Made by a program: the position numbers and the translations under genes | Shown here: positions 40,270 through 47,820 of the stretch, one piece after another | How the letters are laid out: each line of letters opens with the position of its first letter | How positions within the stretch are numbered: position 1 is the stretch's first letter | Assembly (NCBI GenBank): GCA_024958715.1 | Contig: JANWUS010000072.1 | Location: 1-59,802, forward strand | DNA from: Cyanobium sp. FGCU52 | Lineage (GTDB): Bacteria > Cyanobacteriota > Cyanobacteriia > PCC-6307 > Cyanobiaceae | DNA: 59,802 nucleotides | Reading direction: 5' to 3' | Notes under the pieces: model-generated | Database searches by the model: none | What the model was told of the DNA's origin: nothing | Seen by the model: the letters and a program-made list of their open reading frames with translations, nothing else

Positions 40270-41316
40270 TCAGGATTTGCTGATGGCAAAGACGAACGGC
40301 ATGGCCGGCACCAGCTTGCTGGTGACATCACCGCTGAGGGAGAAGATCTGCTTCTCCACCGGCAATTCCATCTGGGGTGCGCCCTTGCTGAAATCGAGCT
40401 TGTTGATGTCGACCCACACCACGTTCGGGGCATAGGTGCTCTCGAAGTAGTACCGCCCACCCGTGAGATCGATCACGCTGCGGAAGATCGTGCTGGCCAC
40501 GTTCGGCTTCGCCGGATCGGGACTGCCGAAGGGCACGGACACATTGCGGATCACGCTGAACATGTAGGCCGCTCCCTCTCCCTTGCTGGTGGGCTTCGGC
40601 AGCCCGTTCACGTAGTAAGCGGCGCGCACGAAGCGATCCGTGGGCGTGCGCTCGCCGGGCAGGGGCTTGTCGCCGCCGAAGGTGCGGTACTGCCTGAGGT
40701 TCTCGATCTGCTTGTCGTAGGTGGGCTCGTTGGTCATCACCGTGAAGCGCTTGTCGTGATAGATCTGCGGCTTGCCACCGATGAACTCGATCACGGCCGA
40801 ATCACCCGACTTGTCTGACAGCGACACGTGCACCAGCGTGGGGTAGCCGTTGGGCAGGATCAGCGGCACGATCTGGAAGGCGTCGTTCTTCTGCGCCGCC
40901 TCGGCCACGGACGAGAAGTTATCGAGGTAGTACTGCACCCACTGCATCACACCGATGGCGGGCCGGCGGGGATCGCGCTTGCCGAAACTCACCTCCTCAC
41001 CGGCGAGGTAGAGGGCGTGGGCACTGAGGCCCTTCTCGTTCACCCCTTCATGGGTGCCCATGTCCTAGGCCGAGAGCACCAGGCTTCCGTACTTGCTCGT
41101 CCATTGAAGGGGATTCACCGTCACCGCCCCGGTGCGGGCGATCCCGCGCGGATAGACGCGAAAGGCGGTGTTGGCCTTCTCCGTCCAGTCCTGGGTGCGG
41201 CCGACGAACACCTGATCGGGGCCACCGACCCAGAGCACCCGGGAGCAGGCCAGCGCGGCGGGTGCGGCCATCAGCCCGGCCAGACCCACGGCCAGGGCGC
41301 AGAAGCGGAAGCGCAT
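40270..41316 (-). pseudogene. linear amide C-N hydrolase (choloylglycine hydrolase-like) with in-frame TAG
   Basis: The conceptual 348-residue protein has a signal peptide ending at ALA, followed at once by Cys (ACSRVLWVGG), the Ntn nucleophile. Downstream come GRTQDW, GTHEGVNEKGLSAHALYL, VIEFIGGKPQIYHDKRFTVM and TNEPTYDKQ, all typical of penicillin-V/bile-salt amidase relatives. TAG at 41065-41067 interrupts the frame in KYGSLVLSA-stop-DMGTHEG, where relatives have an aromatic residue, mostly Tyr. No other damage is visible, so this is one recent nonsense change or a sequence error. Confidence 0.75.
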
Positions 41317-41457
41317 CGAGAGGTTTCGGTGAGGGGGGACAAGCCAACCGGGGAGCGCGCTCGGAATGCGGTGAACCCGCCAGGCCAGTTCCACCGTGCC
41401 CATCCAGCGCTGATCCGGCAACTCGTGCGTGGAGCGCGTGTGCACAGCCATCCATGC

Positions 41458-42399
41458 CTACGCCTCCACCGCCTCCGGAGCGATCAGATCCGCTGCTCGC
41501 CGGGCCTCCCCCAGCAGCTGGAACAGCAGCCGCGGCGACTCCCGCAGCAGTTCGATCCAGTGGGACAGGTAGGCGGCGTGGTGGCGCACATCACTGCCGA
41601 TCTCAAGGCGATCGCCGAGCAGCACCGCGCCAAGCTCGGCCACCAGCTCCTCCTGCGCATAGGCCGGACTGCCCATGGCGCCGGTGAGATCGCGATCGAG
41701 CCGGGAGGCATGGCCAGTGGAGTGGATCGCCTCGTGAGCCCAGGTGGCGTAGAGGGCAGCGGCGGAGTGGAAGCTGGAGCGCTCGGGCAGCTGAATGCGA
41801 TCGAGCGACGGCACGTAGCAGGCCTGATCGCCGCCATGGCTCACCGGCACCGGCCAGTCGCTGAGAACGGCGTCGGCCGCAGCCAGCCGTTCGGGCTCGG
41901 ACCGCCGGCGGATCCCCGCGGCCTGGCGGCGGTCCTGGATCAGGCCGGACAGGGCCGGGCCGTCCAGATCGGCGGCATTGAAGAGCGCCATCGGGCGGTA
42001 GCTCACCCAGCGGCGACCCTCCCCCTGGAGCTCAGCTCCATCGCCCTGGCCCTCCGCCATGGCGACCTCCACCAGGCCGGCCTCGCCCCGCTGGTGCAGC
42101 TGGGGCCGCAGCACGTGCACCGCCTTGCTGCCCTTGCGCGGAAAGATCCCCAACCGTTTGGCCTCGGCGAAGCCGCACCAGTAGGGGAGCGCGGAACCCC
42201 GCAGGTGCAGGCCCAGGGTGAGCAGCACCGGATTGGCACCGCGGTAGCGGCGACCGGAGATCAGATTCACGTGGTGGCCGCCGCCGGCCGCATCCCACTC
42301 CCGCCGCCAGGGAGCGGTGCCGGCCTCCATCAGCGCGATAAGGGAGGCGACGACCTTCTCCTCGGCGGTGGACGCAGGGGTGGAAGCAACAGCAGCCAT
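41458..42399 (-). CDS. ArdC-like anti-restriction / zincin metallopeptidase
   Basis: The 313-residue protein has an ArdC N-terminal ssDNA-binding domain (KVVASLIALMEAGTAPWRREW, SGRRYRGANPVLL, YWCGFAEAKRLG, AVHVLRP). The C-terminal zincin domain has HEAIHSTGH (residues near 230) and later EELVAELGAVLLG. ArdC proteins come from plasmids and conjugative elements and protect incoming DNA from restriction. It points to mobile ancestry of the island. It is complete. Confidence 0.85.
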   Translation of the reverse strand: MAAVASTPASTAEEKVVASLIALMEAGTAPWRREWDAAGGGHHVNLISGRRYRGANPVLLTLGLHLRGSALPYWCGFAEAKRLGIFPRKGSKAVHVLRPQLHQRGEAGLVEVAMAEGQGDGAELQGEGRRWVSYRPMALFNAADLDGPALSGLIQDRRQAAGIRRRSEPERLAAADAVLSDWPVPVSHGGDQACYVPSLDRIQLPERSSFHSAAALYATWAHEAIHSTGHASRLDRDLTGAMGSPAYAQEELVAELGAVLLGDRLEIGSDVRHHAAYLSHWIELLRESPRLLFQLLGEARRAADLIAPEAVEA

Positions 42400-42579
42400 C
42401 GGTGGCAGGCGCAGGACCGCAGGCGCCAGCGCGGCCCGGACGGGGGCCGGCCATGGCGCTCACGGACACCAGTGCCCCCGGGTGTCCCATCGCCTGTGGT
42501 GGAGGGGGTGGTCGCGGTGGCGGGGCGGCGGGGTTGGTGGGAGTCGCGTGCATTGCGACCCGGCATGCTCATCGCCGCA

Positions 42580-42749
42580 TCACCCGATGCGACTCTGCAC
42601 TTGCTCAATCAGGGCTTCCGCGCGGTTGCACCAAGCAGCGCGGTCCAGCCCCAACTGGCCTCTTCCACTTCGGGATCAAGCAGCCGCCGCGCCATCTTCA
42701 GGTCGCGGCGCGCCACCCGCAGCAAGCGCTCCGCTTCAGGGTTGGCCAT
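42580..42749 (-). pseudogene. HEPN-domain gene with internal deletion and frameshift
   Basis: The start MANPEAERLLRVARRDL and EEASWGW is the first HEPN helix. Directly after SWGW the sequence jumps, in another frame, to LDRAAWCNRAEALIEQVQ and a stop at 42580. That is the last HEPN helix, closely matching the end of the second HEPN copy at 52706. About 60-70 residues with the RxxxxH-type active site are missing. It overlaps its MNT partner by 14 bp, as the second copy does. Confidence 0.75.
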
Positions 42750-43083
42750 GCAGCAGCACACCCTCGGCGATGGCCTGATGCACCAGAGAGCCTGGTTCCT
42801 GGGCGCGGCGAGCCGCTTCGCTGGTGGAGTGGAGCACCAGATCAACAGACAGATCGGGTTGGGCCACGGCCCCCCACAGATCGGCAAGGAGTGCAAAGCG
42901 GTCGCGGGTGGCGAGCCAGCCGTCGGGAGCGGTGATCAGCAGGTCGACATCGGAATCAGGCCGCGCATCTCCGCGAGCCCGGGAGCCGAACAGACGCACC
43001 TCGGCAGCAGGGACCAACTGAAGGATCTCAGCGGCCATGCCTGCCAGACGCTGTTCGATCGGGGCGGTGGTGGCGACGGCCAT
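42736..43083 (-). CDS. MNT-type nucleotidyltransferase (antitoxin), copy 1
   Basis: The 115-residue minimal nucleotidyltransferase has VRLFGSRARGDARPDSDVDL, the GSxAxG plus DxD catalytic signature. MNT proteins of HEPN/MNT pairs attach AMP to the HEPN toxin and so silence it. ATG 43083 matches the start of copy 2 (same length, very similar sequence). The HEPN partner just downstream is deleted. Confidence 0.85.
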   Translation of the reverse strand: MAVATTAPIEQRLAGMAAEILQLVPAAEVRLFGSRARGDARPDSDVDLLITAPDGWLATRDRFALLADLWGAVAQPDLSVDLVLHSTSEAARRAQEPGSLVHQAIAEGVLLHGQP

Positions 43084-43099
43084 GCGTCCATTCTGGTGC

Positions 43100-43162
43100 A
43101 GCCATTTCGACTTCCTGGGGCCCATCGAACCAGTACTTGTGCAGCAGGGGCTTGCGCGCTGA
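43100..43162 (-). pseudogene. sliver of an mcrB 3' end
   Basis: In one minus-strand frame the sequence reads ARKPLLHKYWFDGP, close to the McrB C terminus LKPLLQEYWFDAPEQ encoded at 53880-53925. It lies directly upstream of MNT copy 1. The nucleotide match is clear (aaccagtact, gcagcagggg). It suggests that MNT copy 1 once followed a second, now lost, mcrB. Confidence 0.55.
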
Positions 43163-43247
43163 CTCAGCAGACCCGGAGCACCCACGCCACGATGAGTTGC
43201 TCACGCCTCATTCGAGGCAGGTCTGGCCTTTCTGCCACTTCTGAGGC

Positions 43248-43655
43248 ATGATGAGGAGACACGGCGTGAAGGGCGTGGCTGTTCAGGAGCGCACGAATGC
43301 GGCCGCCAGCGGGCTGAACGAGAGCCTGGTGCTGCGCAAGGCCCTGCAGCGCGCGGGGGAGGAACTGGGACTCTCGGCCCAGGAATCGGCCCAGGCGATC
43401 GGCAAAAGCCGCACCTTCTTTGAGCAGGCACGGGCGCAGAGCCGCATCGATCGGCACACCCAGCGGATGATCGCGCTAGTGCTGCGCCTGCACCGCAGCC
43501 TGTCGGCCCTCGTGGGCGACGACACCGAGCTGATGCGGCACTGGATCAACACAGCCAACCGGCATACAGGTGGCATCCCGCGGCAGCAACTGCAGGATCC
43601 TGAGCAACTGGTGGAGCTGGTTCACTACCTCGATGCCATGCGCGGTCGGCCATGA
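43248..43655 (+). CDS. Xre/ParS-type antitoxin of a RES module
   Basis: The 135-residue protein has a helix-turn-helix (LGLSAQESAQAIGKSRTFFE) and a DUF2384/MbcA-ParS-like C-terminal part (LSALVGDDTELMRHWINTAN, GGIPRQQLQDPEQL). This is the antitoxin of Xre-RES pairs. Its stop overlaps the RES gene start (ATGA). Intact. Confidence 0.8.
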   Translation: MMRRHGVKGVAVQERTNAAASGLNESLVLRKALQRAGEELGLSAQESAQAIGKSRTFFEQARAQSRIDRHTQRMIALVLRLHRSLSALVGDDTELMRHWINTANRHTGGIPRQQLQDPEQLVELVHYLDAMRGRP

Positions 43656-44401
43656 GCGCGGGCGCCCGCGTGGATCTCACGGCCCTCACCCGTCTGGAGG
43701 GGGTGGTGCTGCGACTGGTGGAGCAACAGGGCGCCCAGGCCACGCGGCGCACCACCGACAGCCTGGATGAGCAGGCCTGGCTGGAAGACTTTCTTGAGGC
43801 CAGCAAGCCGGAGCTTCCAGGCTCCGAGGAGTGTCCCGTGCGGCATCGCCTGCTGCTGACACCCTTCCGTTATCGCAAGCCGCACGGCTCCCGCTTTGCA
43901 ACGCGCTGGGAACGGGGCCTGTTCTACGGATCACGCAGCCGAGTGGGTTGCCTGCTGGAGGGGGCGTTTTACGAGCTGGTGTTTCAGAACGGTCCGGAGC
44001 TCCCCTTTCCCCGCAGCTCCGCGATGCGCAAGGCCCTCTTTCACGTGGAGATCCGTACCCCCAGGGGCCTGAGATTGCAGGATCAGGGAGGCAGGAGACT
44101 GCAGACGAGGTTGCGGGATCCGGTGGATAGCCGCTTCTGCCAGGGGGTCGGGGTGGCGATGCGTGAAGCGGGGATTGAAGCCTTCGAATACCACTCGGCA
44201 CGAAGCGCTGAGGATGTTGTTCAGGTGGGAGCCATCAGCTGCTGCGTGTTCACCAGCACGCCCTTTGATCAGGTTGAGGTTCAGGTGGAGGCAAGCGGGC
44301 ATGAGGTGTCCTTCCGCTGCCTGGATGACAATTCCGTGCACCACTTCCAGCGGCAGCACTTCGAGGTGAAGGGAGAGCTGCCCCAGGTCATGCATGGATG
44401 A
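43652..44401 (+). CDS. RES-domain toxin
   Basis: The 249-residue protein has the RES signature residues: FRYRKPHGSRFATRW then ERGLFYGSRSRVGCLLEGAF (Arg, Tyr/Glu region), and FEYHSARS with a later Ser. RES toxins degrade NAD+ when freed from the Xre-type antitoxin. No truncation is visible. It converges with the yhaV-like gene, leaving 6 bp between stops. Confidence 0.82.
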   Translation: MSAGARVDLTALTRLEGVVLRLVEQQGAQATRRTTDSLDEQAWLEDFLEASKPELPGSEECPVRHRLLLTPFRYRKPHGSRFATRWERGLFYGSRSRVGCLLEGAFYELVFQNGPELPFPRSSAMRKALFHVEIRTPRGLRLQDQGGRRLQTRLRDPVDSRFCQGVGVAMREAGIEAFEYHSARSAEDVVQVGAISCCVFTSTPFDQVEVQVEASGHEVSFRCLDDNSVHHFQRQHFEVKGELPQVMHG

Positions 44402-44407
44402 ACAACG

Positions 44408-44884
44408 TCAGCCTCCAGCTCCAGGCAAACCTCCCGTGAGTTGCTCCAGGGGCCCTGCGTCCTTTACTGCCTCCTTGAGGAGCTCGTCCCAGTCGTCGGG
44501 CGGATGGCCACTGGCCAGCATGGACTGGAACACCCGGTAGGCATCGCTCTTGCTGCCATAGGCGCGCCTGGTGTCGGTGTCGTTGACCCAGCCCAGGACA
44601 ATCACCCGTGAGCGGATGTGAAAGCGGAAGAACAATCGGTATTGCTGAAAGAACTTGGCTCGTCGCCAGTGACGATGCGCAGCGCCGAGGGTGGATCCCT
44701 GCTGGTACTCCCTTCGGCTGGGGTCCTGGAGCATCAGGCGGGTGATGGCCGCCAGGCGCCTGCTGGCGTTCTTGCTGCCATAGCCCTTGGGGTCCTTGGC
44801 GCGGAGCGCTTCCACCTCAGCGATCAACACCTCAAGCTGATCCAGAAACAACGGATGCGCATAGATCGTCCACCCGTTGATCAC
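44408..44884 (-). CDS. yhaV: YhaV family toxin
   Basis: The 158-residue protein matches YhaV: INGWTIYAHPLFLDQLEVLI, EALRAKDPKGYGSKNASRRL, WRRAKFFQQYRLFFRF, GWVNDTDTRRAYGSKSDAYR and GHPPDDWDELL. YhaV is a ribosome-associated ribonuclease of the RelE type. Its start overlaps the antitoxin stop by 4 bp. Apart from a three-residue shortening near LMLQDPSRREY it looks whole. Confidence 0.88.
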   Translation of the reverse strand: MINGWTIYAHPLFLDQLEVLIAEVEALRAKDPKGYGSKNASRRLAAITRLMLQDPSRREYQQGSTLGAAHRHWRRAKFFQQYRLFFRFHIRSRVIVLGWVNDTDTRRAYGSKSDAYRVFQSMLASGHPPDDWDELLKEAVKDAGPLEQLTGGLPGAGG

Positions 44885-45252
44885 GCGTCGTCAGGCAGTG
44901 CCTCATCAAGGTCCACCTCGATGGCACCCACCAGATCCTGCAGGCGCCGAACCAGATCCGCGCCGATGGGCTGGAGCCGCTCGGGGTGGCTGGCAATGTC
45001 CCGCTCCAGCAGTGCCAGGAAAGGAGCCAGCGCCGGGTCTTCCTCAATCGGATCTGGGCTGACGCGCTGCAGCACCACCTCACCGTTGGCGCGGAAGGAG
45101 TACCGAATGCGGTCGCGCTTGCGCAGGCCCAGGGCCCGTCGCACGGGTTGCGGCACGGTGGTCTGATAGCGGTCCGTGAGCGCTGATTCCACCTCGCTTT
45201 GCGGGGTGCCCACGGAACCGCCGGCCGCATCAGGAGAGCACAGAACAGCCAT
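44881..45252 (-). CDS. prlF: PrlF-like antitoxin of YhaV
   Basis: The product of about 123 residues has the AbrB-type swapped hairpin ESALTDRYQTTVPQPVRRAL and GLRKRDRIRYSF, the PrlF antitoxin fold. ATG 45252 is chosen because the domain follows within 35 residues; ATG 45294 is an alternative. It binds YhaV and its own promoter. Confidence 0.82.
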   Translation of the reverse strand: MAVLCSPDAAGGSVGTPQSEVESALTDRYQTTVPQPVRRALGLRKRDRIRYSFRANGEVVLQRVSPDPIEEDPALAPFLALLERDIASHPERLQPIGADLVRRLQDLVGAIEVDLDEALPDDA

Positions 45253-45366
45253 CAGGCCACCCTCGGAACGCAATGAATGGTAATGCAGACGCATTGTCTT
45301 GGCGAGGTTGGCTGGCCTCCTGTGGGCGGCAAAGTTCCTCAGCAGGGAGATCAAGGCCCGCCCAAC

Positions 45367-45403
45367 GCTTGAAAACTGAGCGCCTGCTGCAGGATTTTCA
45401 AGC
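45367..45403. promoter_or_regulatory. 9-bp inverted repeat in divergent TA promoter region
   Basis: GCTTGAAAA (45367-45375) and TTTTCAAGC (45395-45403) are perfect arms with a 19-bp spacer, midway between the divergent prlF-like and downstream antitoxin genes. It could be an operator for either antitoxin or a stem-loop; I cannot choose. Confidence 0.45.
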
Positions 45404-45518
45404 TTCTGGGGGCTGGATGCCCTGGAACAGTCGCTCTGAGCAGGGCACCGTCACTCTCCGGTGACCGCTGGCTGAGCCTGCCAGAATGCATCCAGCCCTC
45501 TGACCTGGAGCGGTAGCA

Positions 45519-45734
45519 ATGACGCAAGCCTTGTCGGCCGCGGTTGCCACGGCTGCCCAGCTTCCTGATGAGGAACAGGATGCTCTGGCCGCGATCCTCC
45601 TGGAGGAAATGGAATCGGAAGAGCGCTGGAGCGCACTCTTTGCCGACTCGCAGAATCTGCTGGAGCGGATGGCCAATGAAGCCATTCAGGATTTCCGGGC
45701 CGGCCATGTTCAGCCCATCGACCGGTTGCAGTGA
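45519..45734 (+). CDS. antitoxin of a RelE-like module
   Basis: The 71-residue acidic, helical protein (AAQLPDEEQDALAAILLEEM, RWSALFADSQNLLERMANEA) has the character of antitoxins that precede RelE-like toxins with VGSHADYD-type ends. Its stop overlaps the GTG start of the next gene. It is complete while the toxin is not. Confidence 0.7.
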   Translation: MTQALSAAVATAAQLPDEEQDALAAILLEEMESEERWSALFADSQNLLERMANEAIQDFRAGHVQPIDRLQ

Positions 45735-45926
45735 ACTCGGTTACGACCGACCAGTTCCGGCAGCTGTACATCTCTCAGATTCAAGAAGGTTCACGCAACC
45801 CTGCCGATCTACTCAGCCCGAATTGATCTCGATTGGCGCGCCGTTGGAGTGCTGAAGGACGGCACGCTGATTTGGTTCTGGGTGGGTTCACACAAGGCCT
45901 ATGCGTCGTTGTTGCGCTCTCTCTGA
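45731..45926 (+). pseudogene. RelE-like toxin with internal deletion
   Basis: From GTG 45731 the frame gives NSVTTDQFRQLYI and stops early. In another frame the typical second half continues: FKKVHATLPIYSARIDLDW, RAVGVLKDGTLIWFWVGS and HKAYASLLRSL to TGA 45924-45926. About 30-35 residues between the halves (the usual helix region) and the frame are lost; the junction is near 45778. Confidence 0.7.
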
Positions 45927-45936
45927 GGACCTCACA

Positions 45937-47250
45937 TCATTGCGGCCGACTGACCGGCGAGAGCCGTGGCACCCGCACCGGCCGCACCCGATCGGGCAGG
46001 TGATGCTGCAGGACGCCCCGAGGCAATGCCTCCAGGGGCTCACGGCCTGATCCTTGACGCGGCGTGAGGACTGGCCGAGGGATGGGGTGGGTGTGCGCCG
46101 GTCCGGGTGGCGATCCCCTTCCCCTGCCAACCCGAGCCGGATCTTCTGCCCGTGATCGCAGGCCCCCTGCAGGTACAGCAGGATGGCGGCCCGCCCCAAC
46201 CCAGACGACGGAGTGAGCGACACGGCCCTGGTGCGGGAGCTCTGCGCGGCGGTGGCCGATCTGGGCGCCGTGCTCAGCTGCGGGGAACGGCTCTGGGCGG
46301 CACTGCGGCTGGTGCTGCTCACAGCGCTGCTGCTCAGTGCTGCCTGGCTGTACTGGCTGCTGCCGCTGGGCTGGGCGGCGATCAGCGCGGTGCTGCTGGC
46401 CGGTGTGGCCTATGCCCTGGTGCTGATCGCCACCCACGAGATGGTGCATGGCACCCTGCTGGGCTGGCCCCGGCTTGAGCAGCCCCTGGCCTGCCTGCTG
46501 AGCTGGCCGATGGCCTGGCCCTTCCTCACCTACAGCCGGCTGCACCGCCTGCATCACCGCTGGAACGCCAGCGATCCCCGCGACCCGGAGCGCACCACAC
46601 CCCTGCCGCAGGAGCTGGCGGCTCACCATGCTCTGGCGGATGACTCCCGAGAAGCCCATCACCACCGGGGGCTGATAGGGCCTGAGCTGCTGGGCGGTGG
46701 CCTCAAGGAAGGCCACCAGGATCGTGATCAGCAGGATGTAGTCCCGAAGGGTGGGATCCACCGGCGGTTCACTGGCACCACCAGCCTTGGTGAGCACCAA
46801 CTCCAAGGGCGCCCACAGGGGATTGGCACGGCCGTCCTGGTAGGCCTGGGCCAGCCGGCCTGCGTGGGCCGGGTCCGCCAGGGAGGCCGAATCACTGGAG
46901 TGGGCGAAGGCATTGCGCACACGACGCAGGATGTGGAGGGCTCGCTCCACTGGCGTTTCGATCAAGCCGAGGCGATGGGCCAGGCCGATCCGTGCGCCGA
47001 ACGATCCGAGCGGGCGATCGGCCTGGAAGAGGGAATCATTGCGACCAGCCGCTGGCAGCAGCACCGCCTGCAGCAAACGCTCCAGCGCCGCATCCACCCG
47101 GGCGACGCCAAACAATACGGCTCCTCGACCACGCTCCTGCAGCATCTGCAGGGCAATGCGACGGGCGGCGTCGGCGGCGACGGGTTCCGGCGCAGCGGGT
47201 GTGCGCGCTTGCCCAGACGACGATTGCGGTGGCAGAGGAGGGGCGGACAA
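45937..47250 (-). CDS. MltR-like protein with chimeric 3' end
   Basis: Residues about 25-200 resemble MltR-type regulators: RGAVLFGVARVDAALERLL, DRPLGSFGARIGLAHRLGLI and RRVRNAFAHSSDSASL. After about residue 203 (46640) the frame is only antisense to a truncated desaturase gene and is not protein-like, although it stays open to 45937. I read a gene that lost its own 3' end by deletion. It starts 4 bp after the mcrC remnant on the same strand. Confidence 0.5.
   Translation of the reverse strand: MSAPPLPPQSSSGQARTPAAPEPVAADAARRIALQMLQERGRGAVLFGVARVDAALERLLQAVLLPAAGRNDSLFQADRPLGSFGARIGLAHRLGLIETPVERALHILRRVRNAFAHSSDSASLADPAHAGRLAQAYQDGRANPLWAPLELVLTKAGGASEPPVDPTLRDYILLITILVAFLEATAQQLRPYQPPVVMGFSGVIRQSMVSRQLLRQGCGALRVAGIAGVPAVMQAVQPAVGEEGPGHRPAQQAGQGLLKPGPAQQGAMHHLVGGDQHQGIGHTGQQHRADRRPAQRQQPVQPGSTEQQRCEQHQPQCRPEPFPAAEHGAQIGHRRAELPHQGRVAHSVVWVGAGRHPAVPAGGLRSRAEDPARVGRGRGSPPGPAHTHPIPRPVLTPRQGSGREPLEALPRGVLQHHLPDRVRPVRVPRLSPVSRPQ
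46183..46624 (+). pseudogene. N-terminal part of a fatty acid desaturase/hydroxylase
   Basis: The frame holds two TM segments (LRLVLLTALLLSAAWLYWLL; AISAVLLAGVAYALVLIA) and His motifs THEMVHGTLL and YSRLHRLHHRWNASDP, typical of the desaturase/beta-carotene ketolase superfamily. Homology ends near PLPQELAA; the third His box and C-terminal half are absent. The frame then runs antisense through the MltR-like gene. The two genes are truncated at the same junction, about 46625-46640. Confidence 0.65.
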
Positions 47251-47253
47251 GGG

Positions 47254-47720
47254 TTATGCCTGGGATGCGAGCTGCAGCAACCGGGCCCTGAGGTCGGCGT
47301 GGGTGGCGGTGAGATCCACGGTGGCAAAGCGCAGCCGATGGCCCTGGATCTGCACCGATTCATCCACCTCGGTGTCGATTGCTGGGTGGAGCAGCAGCCC
47401 GGCGGCTGAATCAGCCCAGGGAGCGGCTGGATTGTCCTGCCCTTCCTGGGAGCGCAGGTAGGCGTAGAGCTGGTACACGTAGCCAGCGCGCAGGGTCTGG
47501 TCGCGATACCAGCTGCGGGCGAAGACGCCAGTGAACTTGGTGTCGATCACCAGGCGCTGGGGCCGGTCGCGGCGGTCGATCACGATGTCGGTGCGCATCG
47601 AGGGGGAACACCTGGGCGATGCCGCTGGTGGCCTCCTGCAGGGGCCAGCTGAGCGGCCTGCCGGTGCTCACCACCCACTCGGACGCATTGAGATGGAGCC
47701 GATAGAAGCCGCCGATCGAC
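47254..47720 (-). pseudogene. mcrC: mcrC, C-terminal fragment, frameshifted
   Basis: The 3' half of a McrC-type gene starts at GGFYRLHLNASEWV and includes WPLQEATSGIAQVFP. A one-base gain in a C5 run (47602-47606) shifts the frame. The rest continues as MRTDIVIDRRDRPQRLVIDT, KFTGVFARSWYRDQTLRAG and YVYQLYAYLRSQEG, the PD-(D/E)xK nuclease core. McrC is the nuclease/activator of the McrBC modified-DNA restriction system. The N-terminal half is 2.6 kb away at 50309-50918. Confidence 0.75.
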
Positions 47721-47820
47721 AAGCTCATCCGCCTCCGGGAGCGAAGAGAGGAGGAACGAGGAACGAAGCTGTAGCCGGTCGGGTGCGGCGCCGTTGGCTC
47801 GCTGTTAAGACATTATATTC

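Noticed and set aside
43127..43185. N-terminal extension of MNT copy 1 up to 43185
   Set aside because: The extension is an out-of-frame reading of the mcrB 3' sliver; copy 2 starts at the position equal to 43083.
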